Source of the DNA: Dyadobacter sp. CY323
Lineage (GTDB): Bacteria; Bacteroidota; Bacteroidia; Cytophagales; Spirosomataceae
Direction: 5' to 3'
Length of the DNA stretch: 64,000 nucleotides
Assembly: GCF_021390245.1 (NCBI RefSeq)
Contig: NZ_JAJUXH010000001.1
Coordinates: 186,001 to 250,000, forward strand
A program made the translations under genes and the position numbers. The notes beneath the pieces were generated by a model. That model searched no databases and was not told the DNA's origin. It saw nothing but the letters and a program-made list of their open reading frames with translations. Below are positions 45,964 to 53,955 of this stretch, in pieces; within the stretch, counting starts at the first letter, position 1, and each line of letters starts with the position of its first letter.

Positions 45964-47126
45964 GCGGTTTCGTATTTTTCAATAAATATGATGCTTGCGT
46001 CGTCCAGTTGATTGGTGTCGTCAATGCCTTCCAGGACATTTTTTTTGATCAAATCGAAGCTTTCGGCGCGTCCCAGATACTGACTGATTTTTTCAACAAA
46101 AAATGGATAATCGCTTTTTTTAGTGCCTTTCGAGGGGATATCGATCATGCCGTCCGAGAATATGACAAGCTGGTCTCCCGGCTTCATCCGGATCGTTTGT
46201 TTGTCATAAAGCCCATCTTCGAGCAGGCCCAGCAACAGTCCCGAAGACTGGACGGTGGTGGTCTGGCCGGTTTCGGCATTGAAATGAATTAATGGAAGAT
46301 CGCCGGCGCCGGTGTAATGGATCTCGCCGGTGTGAGTGTCAAGAAGCAGGAGTGAAAGACTGGACAGTATGTTTTCGAGACTTTCATCCAGGTATACCAG
46401 TTTATTGATCTTATGTACGATCGTATCCAGCTCAAAATCGTTATCGAGTACGCAGAAACGGATTGCGGCGCGGATGTAGCTGAGAAACCCAAATGTGAAA
46501 AACCAGGCTTTCCATTTCTTTCCCATAATATCACCCAGGAATGCAAAACAGAACCGGCTGTCTACCTGAACGAAATCGATGAAATCACCGCCCGGATAAC
46601 CGCGGAATCCCTTATGCCAGAAATGGATATGAAATCCGGTAACCTGCGGGGAACGCACCGGAATGGACTTGACATCGAGTGTTTCCGCAGCCACTTTCAA
46701 TTCGCGTATCGACCTGGAATGCTCGTTTTCAAGTGACTTGATGATGTTGTTTAACTTGGAAATGATGACCGGGATAGGCGTTTCCTTGTTAATGAAATCC
46801 AGCGCATACATGCTCAGCCCTTCCAGCACCAGCTTGTTGTCCGTGAAGGAAGTCAGGAAGACAAACGGAATGTCGCTGATGTTGGGGTTCATGAGTACCG
46901 CCTGCCTGAAATCGAAACCGTTCATTCCGGGCATGTCATAATCCGAGAGGATGAGGTCCGGCGCTTTCAGAACGAGGCTTTCGAGTGCTTCTGCGGCGGT
47001 AGCACAAAGTATGCACTGGTACCCGGCCCGCGTTAAGGCATGCTCCACCACCTTGCCGAAAACTTTGCTGTCTTCAACCAGCAGGATCTTTTTGACGTCC
47101 GTCGGAGGGGTAGGGAACGCGATCAT
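45960..47126 (-). CDS. Response regulator with PP2C/SpoIIE phosphatase output (RsbU-like)
   Basis: Product of 388 residues. The receiver (about 12-125) has Asp18-equivalent acids in LLVEDS and phospho-acceptor Asp62 in LILSDYDMPGMNG. A linker helix leads to a SpoIIE-type PP2C domain (about 165-385) with its metal motifs: PGGDFIDF, LGDIMGKKW, IFSDGMIDI, QLDDASIIF. It would dephosphorylate the STAS partner when phosphorylated by a kinase or HPt. It overlaps both neighbours by 4 bp. The hybrid kinase at 36359 with its HPt, or the free HPt at 49981, could feed it; this is inference. Confidence 0.92.
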   Translation of the reverse strand: MIAFPTPPTDVKKILLVEDSKVFGKVVEHALTRAGYQCILCATAAEALESLVLKAPDLILSDYDMPGMNGFDFRQAVLMNPNISDIPFVFLTSFTDNKLVLEGLSMYALDFINKETPIPVIISKLNNIIKSLENEHSRSIRELKVAAETLDVKSIPVRSPQVTGFHIHFWHKGFRGYPGGDFIDFVQVDSRFCFAFLGDIMGKKWKAWFFTFGFLSYIRAAIRFCVLDNDFELDTIVHKINKLVYLDESLENILSSLSLLLLDTHTGEIHYTGAGDLPLIHFNAETGQTTTVQSSGLLLGLLEDGLYDKQTIRMKPGDQLVIFSDGMIDIPSKGTKKSDYPFFVEKISQYLGRAESFDLIKKNVLEGIDDTNQLDDASIIFIEKYETA

Positions 47127-47626
47127 TTCTTATTGAAGTTTAAAACAAAAAGAAGGATTCCGCCAAAAATGATCAGCAGAGAAACCAGGTCCATAACCGT
47201 GACGCCATCATTGATATTGAAATAATACACCGTAAAAATCTCGAAACTGGGCGGTGCCGGCATGATGATCATTGCAAAACCTACGACGATCAAAATGACG
47301 GAAAGGATGAATATGATCGCTTTTTGAATCGTATTTCGTCTGAGATAGCTGCTGCTGATCGTGCTGTCGATCTGATTTTCGGCAAGTAGTTTTTCCAGTC
47401 CTTCCAGCAATTCTTCCCGGGAGAGGTTGTTTTCCTGGTCCAGTTGCTGGAATGGGGCCAGCTTTTTGTCGGCAGATACCGATTTTTCAAATGCGTCCGC
47501 AATTTGCTGTTGGTATAAACGCGAAGTATGATTGTCAACGGCCGATTTCCCGACCACTTCAATCAGTTCCTGAACTTTATTTGCCAGCAAATTTGTATCC
47601 GACTCGTTTTTTGAAATGGTACTCAC
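47123..47626 (-). CDS. Membrane protein of unknown function heading the partner-switch operon
   Basis: Product of 167 residues from GTG 47626; no nearby in-frame ATG. A hydrophilic, partly helical N-terminal part (1-95, e.g. NKVQELIEVVGKSAVDNHTSRLYQQQIADAFEKS) is followed by two membrane helices (about 102-122 and 144-163). Its stop overlaps the REC-PP2C start as ATGA. The tight coupling suggests it works with the partner switch, perhaps as a membrane tether or sensor. No named family recognised. Confidence 0.75.
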   Translation of the reverse strand: MSTISKNESDTNLLANKVQELIEVVGKSAVDNHTSRLYQQQIADAFEKSVSADKKLAPFQQLDQENNLSREELLEGLEKLLAENQIDSTISSSYLRRNTIQKAIIFILSVILIVVGFAMIIMPAPPSFEIFTVYYFNINDGVTVMDLVSLLIIFGGILLFVLNFNKK

Positions 47627-47778
47627 AGAATTTTCGAAAACCTATTGATGGCCAGAGCTGATCGTTTCACGCGCGCAACGAATGGTTGGATTGGATGGAA
47701 TACAATGCAATTTTCTGTTCGTTGGGACAAAATCGGATGCGTCAAGCTACATTTCTCTTAAAGCTATATTTTTATTCT

Positions 47779-47786
47779 TATTTTTG
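47779..47786 (+). promoter_or_regulatory. Bacteroidota-type -7 element
   Basis: TATTTTTG is an exact TAnnTTTG match, 67 bp before the ATG at 47854, in the 227-bp region between divergent operons. No clear TTG is found about 20 bp upstream, which lowers confidence. Confidence 0.4.
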
Positions 47787-47853
47787 AAATAGTTCTACAA
47801 ATCAACAAAAATATTCCTTCAGTTAGAACGGTTTTCAGCAGTCATTTCTAGGG

Positions 47854-48771
47854 ATGAAGAAAGTTTCCATCATAACGGTCAATTTTAATCAGCCTCAGGT
47901 TACCGAGGATTTGTTGAAATCTATAAAAGAGGTCAATACCTACCCGAATCTGGAAATTATCGTGGTCGATAATGGCAGCAAGGTCGATCCTGTTCCCCAA
48001 TGGAAAACCCGGTACGAGGAGATCATTTTTATCCGTTCGGAAAAAAATACGGGATTCGCCGGTGGAAATAACATCGGCATTCGGCGGGCAACAGGCGACT
48101 ATTTGTTCCTGATCAATAATGATACAGAAGTAACTTCCGAACTAATTGGGAAGCTTGTAGCGGATCTGGACGCGAACCCGAAAATCGGCATGATTTCGCC
48201 CAAGATCCATTATTTTGACCAGCCTAACATGCTGCAGTATACGGGCTACACACCGATGAATTACTACACGGCACGAAATGCGTGCATGGGCCAGTTCGAG
48301 GACGATCGTGGTCAATACGATTCTCTGAGCGGGGTTACCGGCTACGCGCATGGTGCTGCAATGATGATCCGCCGGGAAGCAATGGAAAAAGCGGGGTTAA
48401 TGGCCGAAAACTACTTTCTTTATTATGAAGAACTCGACTGGGGTGAACGGTTCAAAAAGGCTGGATTTGAAGTCCACGTCGATCTTTCTGCATTAATTTA
48501 TCACAAAGAATCGGTTTCAGTCGGGAAAAGATCTGCTCTGAAAGAGTACTTTATGAACCGCAACCGCATTTTGTTTATCCGTAAAAATGCGCCAGGTGTA
48601 ACCTTCTTCCTTTTTTGCTGCTACTTCATGGCCGCAGTGGTTCCACGGAACCTGATCCAATACATTCGAAACCGGGAGTTTAGCTTTATCCCTGTTTTTC
48701 TTAAATCAATTACCTGGCATTTCAAAAACTCTCCCGACAGCGACGATCTGGGATATACCCTGACACGATAA
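47854..48771 (+). CDS. Glycosyltransferase family 2, rhamnosyltransferase-like
   Basis: Product of 305 residues. It starts VSIITVNFNQPQVTEDLLKSI, then LEIIVVDNGSKVDPVP, NTGFAGGNNIGIRRATGDYLFLINNDTEV, and YFLYYEELDWGERFKKAGFEV (catalytic acid region). These are marks of the WbbL-type GT2 group, many of which transfer rhamnose; the actual sugar is not certain. Two bases separate its stop from the next GT gene. Confidence 0.88.
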   Translation: MKKVSIITVNFNQPQVTEDLLKSIKEVNTYPNLEIIVVDNGSKVDPVPQWKTRYEEIIFIRSEKNTGFAGGNNIGIRRATGDYLFLINNDTEVTSELIGKLVADLDANPKIGMISPKIHYFDQPNMLQYTGYTPMNYYTARNACMGQFEDDRGQYDSLSGVTGYAHGAAMMIRREAMEKAGLMAENYFLYYEELDWGERFKKAGFEVHVDLSALIYHKESVSVGKRSALKEYFMNRNRILFIRKNAPGVTFFLFCCYFMAAVVPRNLIQYIRNREFSFIPVFLKSITWHFKNSPDSDDLGYTLTR

Positions 48772-48773
48772 TT

Positions 48774-49952
48774 ATGGAAATACTCTTCTGGCTCAGTTTA
48801 TTCGTTGTTTTTTACACATTTCTTGGTTACGGCATTGTTCTTTATATTCTGGTAAGGATTCGCCGTGCATTAAAGGGACGCAGGCTCGCGCCGGGATTGG
48901 ATCAGGATTTTCCTTCGTTGACGCTGATTATCGCCGCGTATAATGAAGAAAGCATCATTGAGGAGAAAATCCTGAATACGCTTGAACTCTCCTATCCGGC
49001 AGGCAAGCTGGAATTGATTTTCGTCACAGACGGTTCTTCGGACCGCACCCCGGAACTGGTCAGCAGATATAGCCAGGTAAAGCTCCTGCACACGCCTGCT
49101 CGCAGCGGGAAAATCCTGGCCGTACACCGGGCCATGCACGAAGTGACCAGCGAGGTAGTGGTTTATACGGATGCAAATACGTTTCTCAATAAAGATGCAT
49201 TGCTGCTCATTGCCAGGCATTATGCCGATCCGACGGTAGGGGCGGTCTCCGGGGAAAAAAGGGTAATGCAGGATTCGTTATCGGATGCGACAGCGGGGGA
49301 GGGTTTCTATTGGAAATACGAGTCGGCGCTGAAAAAATGGGATTCGGAGCTTTATTCGGTGGTCGGTGCTGCCGGGGAACTGTTCAGCGTCCGCCGATCG
49401 CTTTATAAGGAAGTGGAGCCGGACACCATTCTGGATGATTTTATGATTTCCATGCGCATTGCACAGCAGGGGTATCGCATCATCTATGAGCCGGATGCCT
49501 ACGCGTCCGAACTCTCGTCGGAAAATATTACGGAGGAGCTTAAGAGAAAAGTAAGGATTGCGGCGGGCGGCATACAGTCGATTTTGCGGCTTCAAAAATT
49601 GCTTAACCCATTCCATTATCCGATGTTATCATTTCAATACATCAGTCACCGGGTTCTCCGCTGGACCATCACGCCTTTTCTGATGATTCTTGCATTTATT
49701 CTGAACATCCTTATCGTTTCGCAATCTGCGCACTGGATTTACGCGCTCATTTTGGCTGGGCAGCTTCTTTTTTATGGATTAGCTCTCGCGGGATGGATTT
49801 TGGAAAAACGGAAGATCAAGGTCAAAGCATTGTTCGTGCCTTATTACTTCTGCATGATGAACTACGCCGTCCTCGCGGGAATCCGAAGGTATTTTAAAGG
49901 GACACAAAGTGCCGCCTGGGACAAGGCAAAAAGAAAAAGCGTGCAAATTTGA
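48774..49952 (+). CDS. Membrane glycosyltransferase family 2
   Basis: Product of 392 residues. An N-terminal helix (2-22) is followed by a GT-A domain: LTLIIAAYNEESIIEEKILNTLEL, LIFVTDGSSDRTPEL, RSGKILAVHRAMHEV, VVYTDANTFLNKDAL, GEKRV, AGELFSVRRSLY, ILDDFMISMRIAQQGYRI. The usual QxxRW is replaced by a KRKVRIAAGG segment. Two or three C-terminal helices close the protein (about 300-380). It resembles membrane GT2 enzymes that extend or cap surface glycans. It is the last gene of a two-GT run ended by a hairpin. Confidence 0.88.
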   Translation: MEILFWLSLFVVFYTFLGYGIVLYILVRIRRALKGRRLAPGLDQDFPSLTLIIAAYNEESIIEEKILNTLELSYPAGKLELIFVTDGSSDRTPELVSRYSQVKLLHTPARSGKILAVHRAMHEVTSEVVVYTDANTFLNKDALLLIARHYADPTVGAVSGEKRVMQDSLSDATAGEGFYWKYESALKKWDSELYSVVGAAGELFSVRRSLYKEVEPDTILDDFMISMRIAQQGYRIIYEPDAYASELSSENITEELKRKVRIAAGGIQSILRLQKLLNPFHYPMLSFQYISHRVLRWTITPFLMILAFILNILIVSQSAHWIYALILAGQLLFYGLALAGWILEKRKIKVKALFVPYYFCMMNYAVLAGIRRYFKGTQSAAWDKAKRKSVQI

Positions 49953-49965
49953 AGTGCACGCTTTT
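49935..49965. terminator. Terminator between convergent genes
   Basis: AAAAGCGTGCA at 49935-49945 pairs perfectly with TGCACGCTTTT at 49955-49965 around a 9-nt loop containing the stop codon of the GT gene. The A-rich and T-rich flanks suit termination in both directions. Confidence 0.85.
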
Positions 49966-49980
49966 CGGGTATTTGTTATT

Positions 49981-50349
49981 TCAAAGTTGTTTCAACCGCT
50001 CAGATTCTTCTTCTAATATCGGAATGACTGCATTCAATTCATTCGAAATACTCAGATAGCGATCCATCAGGTCCGCTGATCCGGCATTATTTTTAATCGC
50101 TTTTTCCAACTCATCCACTTTCGGGCGGATCATCGTCAGCCCCGTCATTGTAAAGGAAGGCTTCAATCCATGAACAATGCTAGCAGATTCTTTACGGTCA
50201 TCGGTTTCCAAAGCTTGTTGAAGCGTGTGCCACCGGGGGAGTGAATCGCTTAAAAAGGCATCGAAGATCATGTAAAGAATTACCGGATCTTCCCCATAAG
50301 CCTGATTAATGTAAGCAGCATCCAAAGCCGGATTAAGTTGTAAAGCCAT
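49981..50349 (-). CDS. Orphan HPt phosphotransfer protein
   Basis: Product of 122 residues, HPt domain only. His60 in ASIVHGLKPSFTMTGL matches the phospho-accepting motif of the family (H-x-L-K-x-S). Upstream helix DPVILYMIFDAFLSDSLPRWHTLQQAL and downstream helices complete the four-helix bundle. It would carry phosphate between the receiver of a hybrid kinase and a final receiver. No kinase adjoins it; the nearest receiver is in the REC-PP2C gene (45960), and the 12558 kinase has receivers but no HPt. Pairing is inferred. Confidence 0.87.
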   Translation of the reverse strand: MALQLNPALDAAYINQAYGEDPVILYMIFDAFLSDSLPRWHTLQQALETDDRKESASIVHGLKPSFTMTGLTMIRPKVDELEKAIKNNAGSADLMDRYLSISNELNAVIPILEEESERLKQL

Positions 50350-50456
50350 CGGTTTTTTGTTAAAGGTTTTTCAAACGCTGAAATAGGTGGTTTACTAAAT
50401 CTTCATATGCGGATGTCCCGCGAGAGCAAAACCGCATTTTTGCAAAACTATCACTT

Positions 50457-51470
50457 TTATTGGTTCACCGTGTCTTTTACTGCTTCATTTGATGGCTGTT
50501 TTGCTGCCTCTTTATCTTTCTTTTTAAAATAGCGACGGAACAAGAAATTGGACCGGAGCGCCTGCATATTTTCATCCAGCTTTTCGGTACTCGATTCAAG
50601 GTTTTTCAGTGTGCCTTTCAAGTTTGAAGCAGTGGATTCGTCGTGCAGCAATACACCTAATGGGCTGGTCGTGTTTGAGTTCAGGTCAGCACTGGCTGTT
50701 TTCAGATTGTTGACCATCACATTTGCGGACGAAACGGTTTCATTCAGCTTTCCAATGGTACCCCTCAGGTCCCGCATGATTACGGTATCGGTCGCGAAGT
50801 CGTTTGCCAAACCACCTTCTTTGGTCAGTTTGCCGCTATATTCGGAAAGAGATGCGGTTAAAGTCTGCGCATTACCCGCCGCTTTTTTCAATGCTGCCAG
50901 GGTTTGGTCTACATCATTATAAAGGCGTTCGTCATTCAGCAACATTCCCACGGTACCTTTTCCAGCGAGAATATTTCCGCTGATGGTTTTAAATGCGCTG
51001 GTAATTCCCAGCAGGTTTTTATTATTTTCTGACAAAACCGCCAGCATTTCTTCGGTACTCTCTATCTTTTCCACAGCCAGTTCGTCGCCGTCTTCAATGG
51101 ATGGCACTTTTTGGGTACCACCGTAGATAACAATGATCTTATTCCCGATGAGACCATCCGTACTTACTTTGGCTTTTGCATTCTTCCGAACAAATTCCTG
51201 TGATTTTTCCTCAATGTTAAGCATCACTTCAACCCGGGAATCCGAAAGGAAACGAATGGATTTTACCGTCCCGATCTTCACACCGGAGTACCAGATATTA
51301 TTCCCTTGTTTGAGTCCATTGACATCATTGAAAATCGTTTTGACGACAATGTTGGAGGAAAATACTTTCTTCATGCTGCCAATCGTAAGTATTACGACCA
51401 CAAAGATTAAAATCCCGATCACGACAAACAGACCGACGGTTATGGAGCGTTTTCTTGTTGATGTTTCCAT
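50457..51470 (-). CDS. mlaD: MlaD-family (MCE domain) lipid transport protein
   Basis: Product of 337 residues. An N-terminal membrane helix (about 10-29, VGLFVVIGILIFVVVILTIG) anchors an MCE domain (about 38-120, TIFNDVNGLKQGNNIWYSGVKIGTVKSIRF..VRKNAKAKVSTDGLIGNKIIVI). A long helical region (130-310) follows and a charged Lys/Glu tail ends the protein. MCE proteins bind phospholipids between inner and outer membrane. It is the last gene of mlaE-mlaF-mlaD with 2-3 bp gaps. Genes for MlaA, MlaB and MlaC are not seen here. Confidence 0.92.
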   Translation of the reverse strand: METSTRKRSITVGLFVVIGILIFVVVILTIGSMKKVFSSNIVVKTIFNDVNGLKQGNNIWYSGVKIGTVKSIRFLSDSRVEVMLNIEEKSQEFVRKNAKAKVSTDGLIGNKIIVIYGGTQKVPSIEDGDELAVEKIESTEEMLAVLSENNKNLLGITSAFKTISGNILAGKGTVGMLLNDERLYNDVDQTLAALKKAAGNAQTLTASLSEYSGKLTKEGGLANDFATDTVIMRDLRGTIGKLNETVSSANVMVNNLKTASADLNSNTTSPLGVLLHDESTASNLKGTLKNLESSTEKLDENMQALRSNFLFRRYFKKKDKEAAKQPSNEAVKDTVNQ

Positions 51471-51473
51471 TAT

Positions 51474-52238
51474 TTACTGAATAAAATTATAATCGTAAAA
51501 ACTTTTGATTCTCGGCTCGTCCGATTCAAATACTTCTTCAAATGTGCCTTGTTTGAGAAATTTCCCATCCAGAAGCATGGCAATGCGATCGCCGGTTGCC
51601 CGGGCGCAGGTCAGGTCATGGGTGATGATGATTGAGCTGGTGTGATACTTCTCTTTTACTTCATTAATCAGCTCGTTGATTTCCAGACAGGTTATCGGAT
51701 CCAATCCGGCTGTTGGTTCATCGTAAAGCATAATTTCCGGTTTCAGGATCAACGTCCGGGCAATACCAATGCGTTTTCTCTGGCCACCCGAGAGTTCCGA
51801 CGGAACCTGGTTAATGGTCTGCAAAAGCCCGACCGCATCCAAAACGGATTCGACCTGCTCGTCGATATCAGCGCGTGTAAGGTTAGGGACATTTCGTACC
51901 AGTGGAAATTCCAGATTTTCGCGAACAGTCATACTATCGTAAAGTGCGCTGTTCTGAAACGAAAAACCGATTTTTTGACGGATGTCACGTAATTCTCTCT
52001 GATTCATCGTCGAAACTTCTTCACCCAAAACCAGGCATTTGCCTTTATCTTGTCTGAGCAGTCCTGCTATGATCTTGATCAATACAGACTTACCAGTCCC
52101 GGATCTTCCGAGTACTACCACATTTTCACCTTTTTGAACTTTCAGGTTCACTCCCCTGAGCACGTGCAGGCTACCGAAAGATTTATATAAATCCTCGATA
52201 TCAATGACAGGCGCCGCAGTTCCGGTATATTCTTCCAT
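51474..52238 (-). CDS. mlaF: Mla-type ABC transporter ATP-binding protein
   Basis: Product of 254 residues. Walker A GRSGTGKSVL, Q-loop FSFQNSALYDSMTVRENLEFPL, signature LSGGQRKRIGIAR, Walker B EIMLYDEPTAGLDP and switch His in IITHDLTCA are all present. The 'ALYDSMTVRENL' stretch is typical of MlaF. It powers lipid movement with the MlaE permease next to it (2-bp gap). A divergent or canonical STAS partner (MlaB) is not in the operon. Confidence 0.93.
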   Translation of the reverse strand: MEEYTGTAAPVIDIEDLYKSFGSLHVLRGVNLKVQKGENVVVLGRSGTGKSVLIKIIAGLLRQDKGKCLVLGEEVSTMNQRELRDIRQKIGFSFQNSALYDSMTVRENLEFPLVRNVPNLTRADIDEQVESVLDAVGLLQTINQVPSELSGGQRKRIGIARTLILKPEIMLYDEPTAGLDPITCLEINELINEVKEKYHTSSIIITHDLTCARATGDRIAMLLDGKFLKQGTFEEVFESDEPRIKSFYDYNFIQ

Positions 52239-52240
52239 TT

Positions 52241-53029
52241 TTAATTTCTAAAATAATTCGATACCTGAACAATGATCACTTCTTCAATGAAGATGAGGAA
52301 CATGGAGATAACCACGGCCGAGTTGGCTGCTTTACCCACACCTTCTGTTCCTTTACTCGCATTGTAACCCTGATAACAGCCCACAATCCCGATGGTAAAA
52401 CCGTAGGCAATAGCTTTGGCGAGTGAAGTGAAAATGTCCAGGAAAGTGATTTGTTCAAATGCGTTTTCAAAAAATGCCCTGAAACTTGTACCCTCATTAA
52501 GCGTGACATTCAAATAGGCACCCATTAAACTGACCGCGGTACAATAGAACATCAGGATCGGAATGGTGATTGTAGAAGCCAGCACGCGGGTTACCACGAG
52601 AAATTTGAAGGGATTTACGGCCGAAACTTCCATGGCGTCGATCTGCTCCGTTACGCGCATCGATCCCAGCTCTGCGCCAATGCTCGAACCGATCTTACCG
52701 GCGCTGATCAATGCGGTTACCAACGCTGCAAGTGCCCGGACGATCGCGATCGCCACCAGGGACGGCAGCCAGGAAACGGCGCCAAATTCCGCGAGTGACG
52801 GGCGGGATTGTTTGGTGAAAACCATACCGGTAATGAAGCCGGTCATACCAATCAGCAGCAGCGACTTATTGCCTATTGCGTAGCATTGTTTGATGATTTC
52901 CTGGAACTCCATCCTTCCTTTGAAGACTTCCCGGAAGAACCGTAAAAAGAAGACATATCCGTTGTAAACTGCCAGGAAGGCGGAATCTAAACCTTTTGTG
53001 TAAACGTGTTCCTTTTTCTTAGCGCTCAT
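52241..53029 (-). CDS. mlaE: MlaE-family ABC transporter permease
   Basis: Product of 262 residues, the usual size. Helices and conserved loops of the family: EIIKQCYAIGNKSLLLIGMTGFITGMVFTKQSRPSLAEFGA, ALVTALISAGKIGSSIGAELGSMRVTEQIDAMEVSAVNPFKFLVVTRV, and the C-terminal GFTIGIVGCYQGYNASKGTEGVGKAAN. It is the inner-membrane part of the phospholipid transporter. First gene of the three-gene operon. Confidence 0.95.
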   Translation of the reverse strand: MSAKKKEHVYTKGLDSAFLAVYNGYVFFLRFFREVFKGRMEFQEIIKQCYAIGNKSLLLIGMTGFITGMVFTKQSRPSLAEFGAVSWLPSLVAIAIVRALAALVTALISAGKIGSSIGAELGSMRVTEQIDAMEVSAVNPFKFLVVTRVLASTITIPILMFYCTAVSLMGAYLNVTLNEGTSFRAFFENAFEQITFLDIFTSLAKAIAYGFTIGIVGCYQGYNASKGTEGVGKAANSAVVISMFLIFIEEVIIVQVSNYFRN

Positions 53030-53068
53030 TCAATTTTAGACAAAGTGATCTGGTAATTCTTTTTATCA

Positions 53069-53842
53069 TTATCGTGCAGAGGGAAGTGCCGCCACCGGTG
53101 CATTGTCGGGCAATGTTCTTTCTTCCAGCCAGCGCATTCGGTAAGCATTCATAGCCGTGGTTCCGAGCGAGTTAAGTAGTCTGTAATTGACAATCACGCC
53201 GACCGCCGCGCCGATTCCCGGTATGAGCTGGGCCATTTTGGCTAGATCGATGTAGTCCCGGTATTCTTGCTGAAATGTTTTCCAGTCGAACTGGTGTATG
53301 TCGTCCGGAAGCAAACTGCTTTTCGCCTGCCAGTTGCTCATTTGTTCATACACTTTTTGCCGCTGTTTCTGGCTGGAAAATGCGAGTTGAAAAATGTGAA
53401 GAATAAACAGCCTTTCGCGGTAGTCGCCAATGGGACGCCCGTACAATGCAGCTATTTCAAAAAGCAACTTCATTTTAATGCCGATCAGAATGGGAAACTC
53501 AGCCAATGCGAGCAAAAAACCGCCCGCCCCTGTAATTCCACCCTCTGCGGCACCAGCCTTTTTGTAGAAATCAATTTTCTTTTTTACTGCACTTTCAATT
53601 CCTTCCAAAGAATCTGATTGGACCACATTCGGAGTCGTAAATTCGGCGCCGGTGAGAACGGCCCGGGTCATTTGTTTGATCGTTGCAGTAATCGCCTGAT
53701 GTACTTTTTCCGGGATGATCCTGTTGATTTTATCCTGCACAGCCTTTGAAGCCTTATCTGCAAGATTCGGTTGCTTTTGCATTTTCTGCTGCCATTTCAA
53801 CAAATCCTGCAATACTTTTTCTTCATAAGAGGATAGATGCAT
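53069..53842 (-). CDS. EcsC family protein
   Basis: About 257 residues from ATG 53842; a longer frame from 53905 adds a hydrophobic stretch that looks non-coding. EcsC features: YEEKVLQDLLKWQQKMQKQPN at the start, KVHQAITATIKQMTRAVLTG, GITGAGGFLLALAEFPILIGIKMKLLFEIAALYGRP, and PGIGAAVGVIVNYRLLNSLGTTAMNAYRMRWLE near the end. The molecular function of the family is not well known. It lies 39 bp upstream of mlaE on the same strand, so it may share its transcript. Confidence 0.85.
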   Translation of the reverse strand: MHLSSYEEKVLQDLLKWQQKMQKQPNLADKASKAVQDKINRIIPEKVHQAITATIKQMTRAVLTGAEFTTPNVVQSDSLEGIESAVKKKIDFYKKAGAAEGGITGAGGFLLALAEFPILIGIKMKLLFEIAALYGRPIGDYRERLFILHIFQLAFSSQKQRQKVYEQMSNWQAKSSLLPDDIHQFDWKTFQQEYRDYIDLAKMAQLIPGIGAAVGVIVNYRLLNSLGTTAMNAYRMRWLEERTLPDNAPVAALPSAR

Positions 53843-53955
53843 ACGGGGAAATAGTAAGATCAGAAGGATTAAAATATCGTTGCTACGTAAGGTAGCAAAA
53901 ATCATTCCAAACCTCAGACCGTGTATTTGCGGAAACGATGATACCTATATGTATG

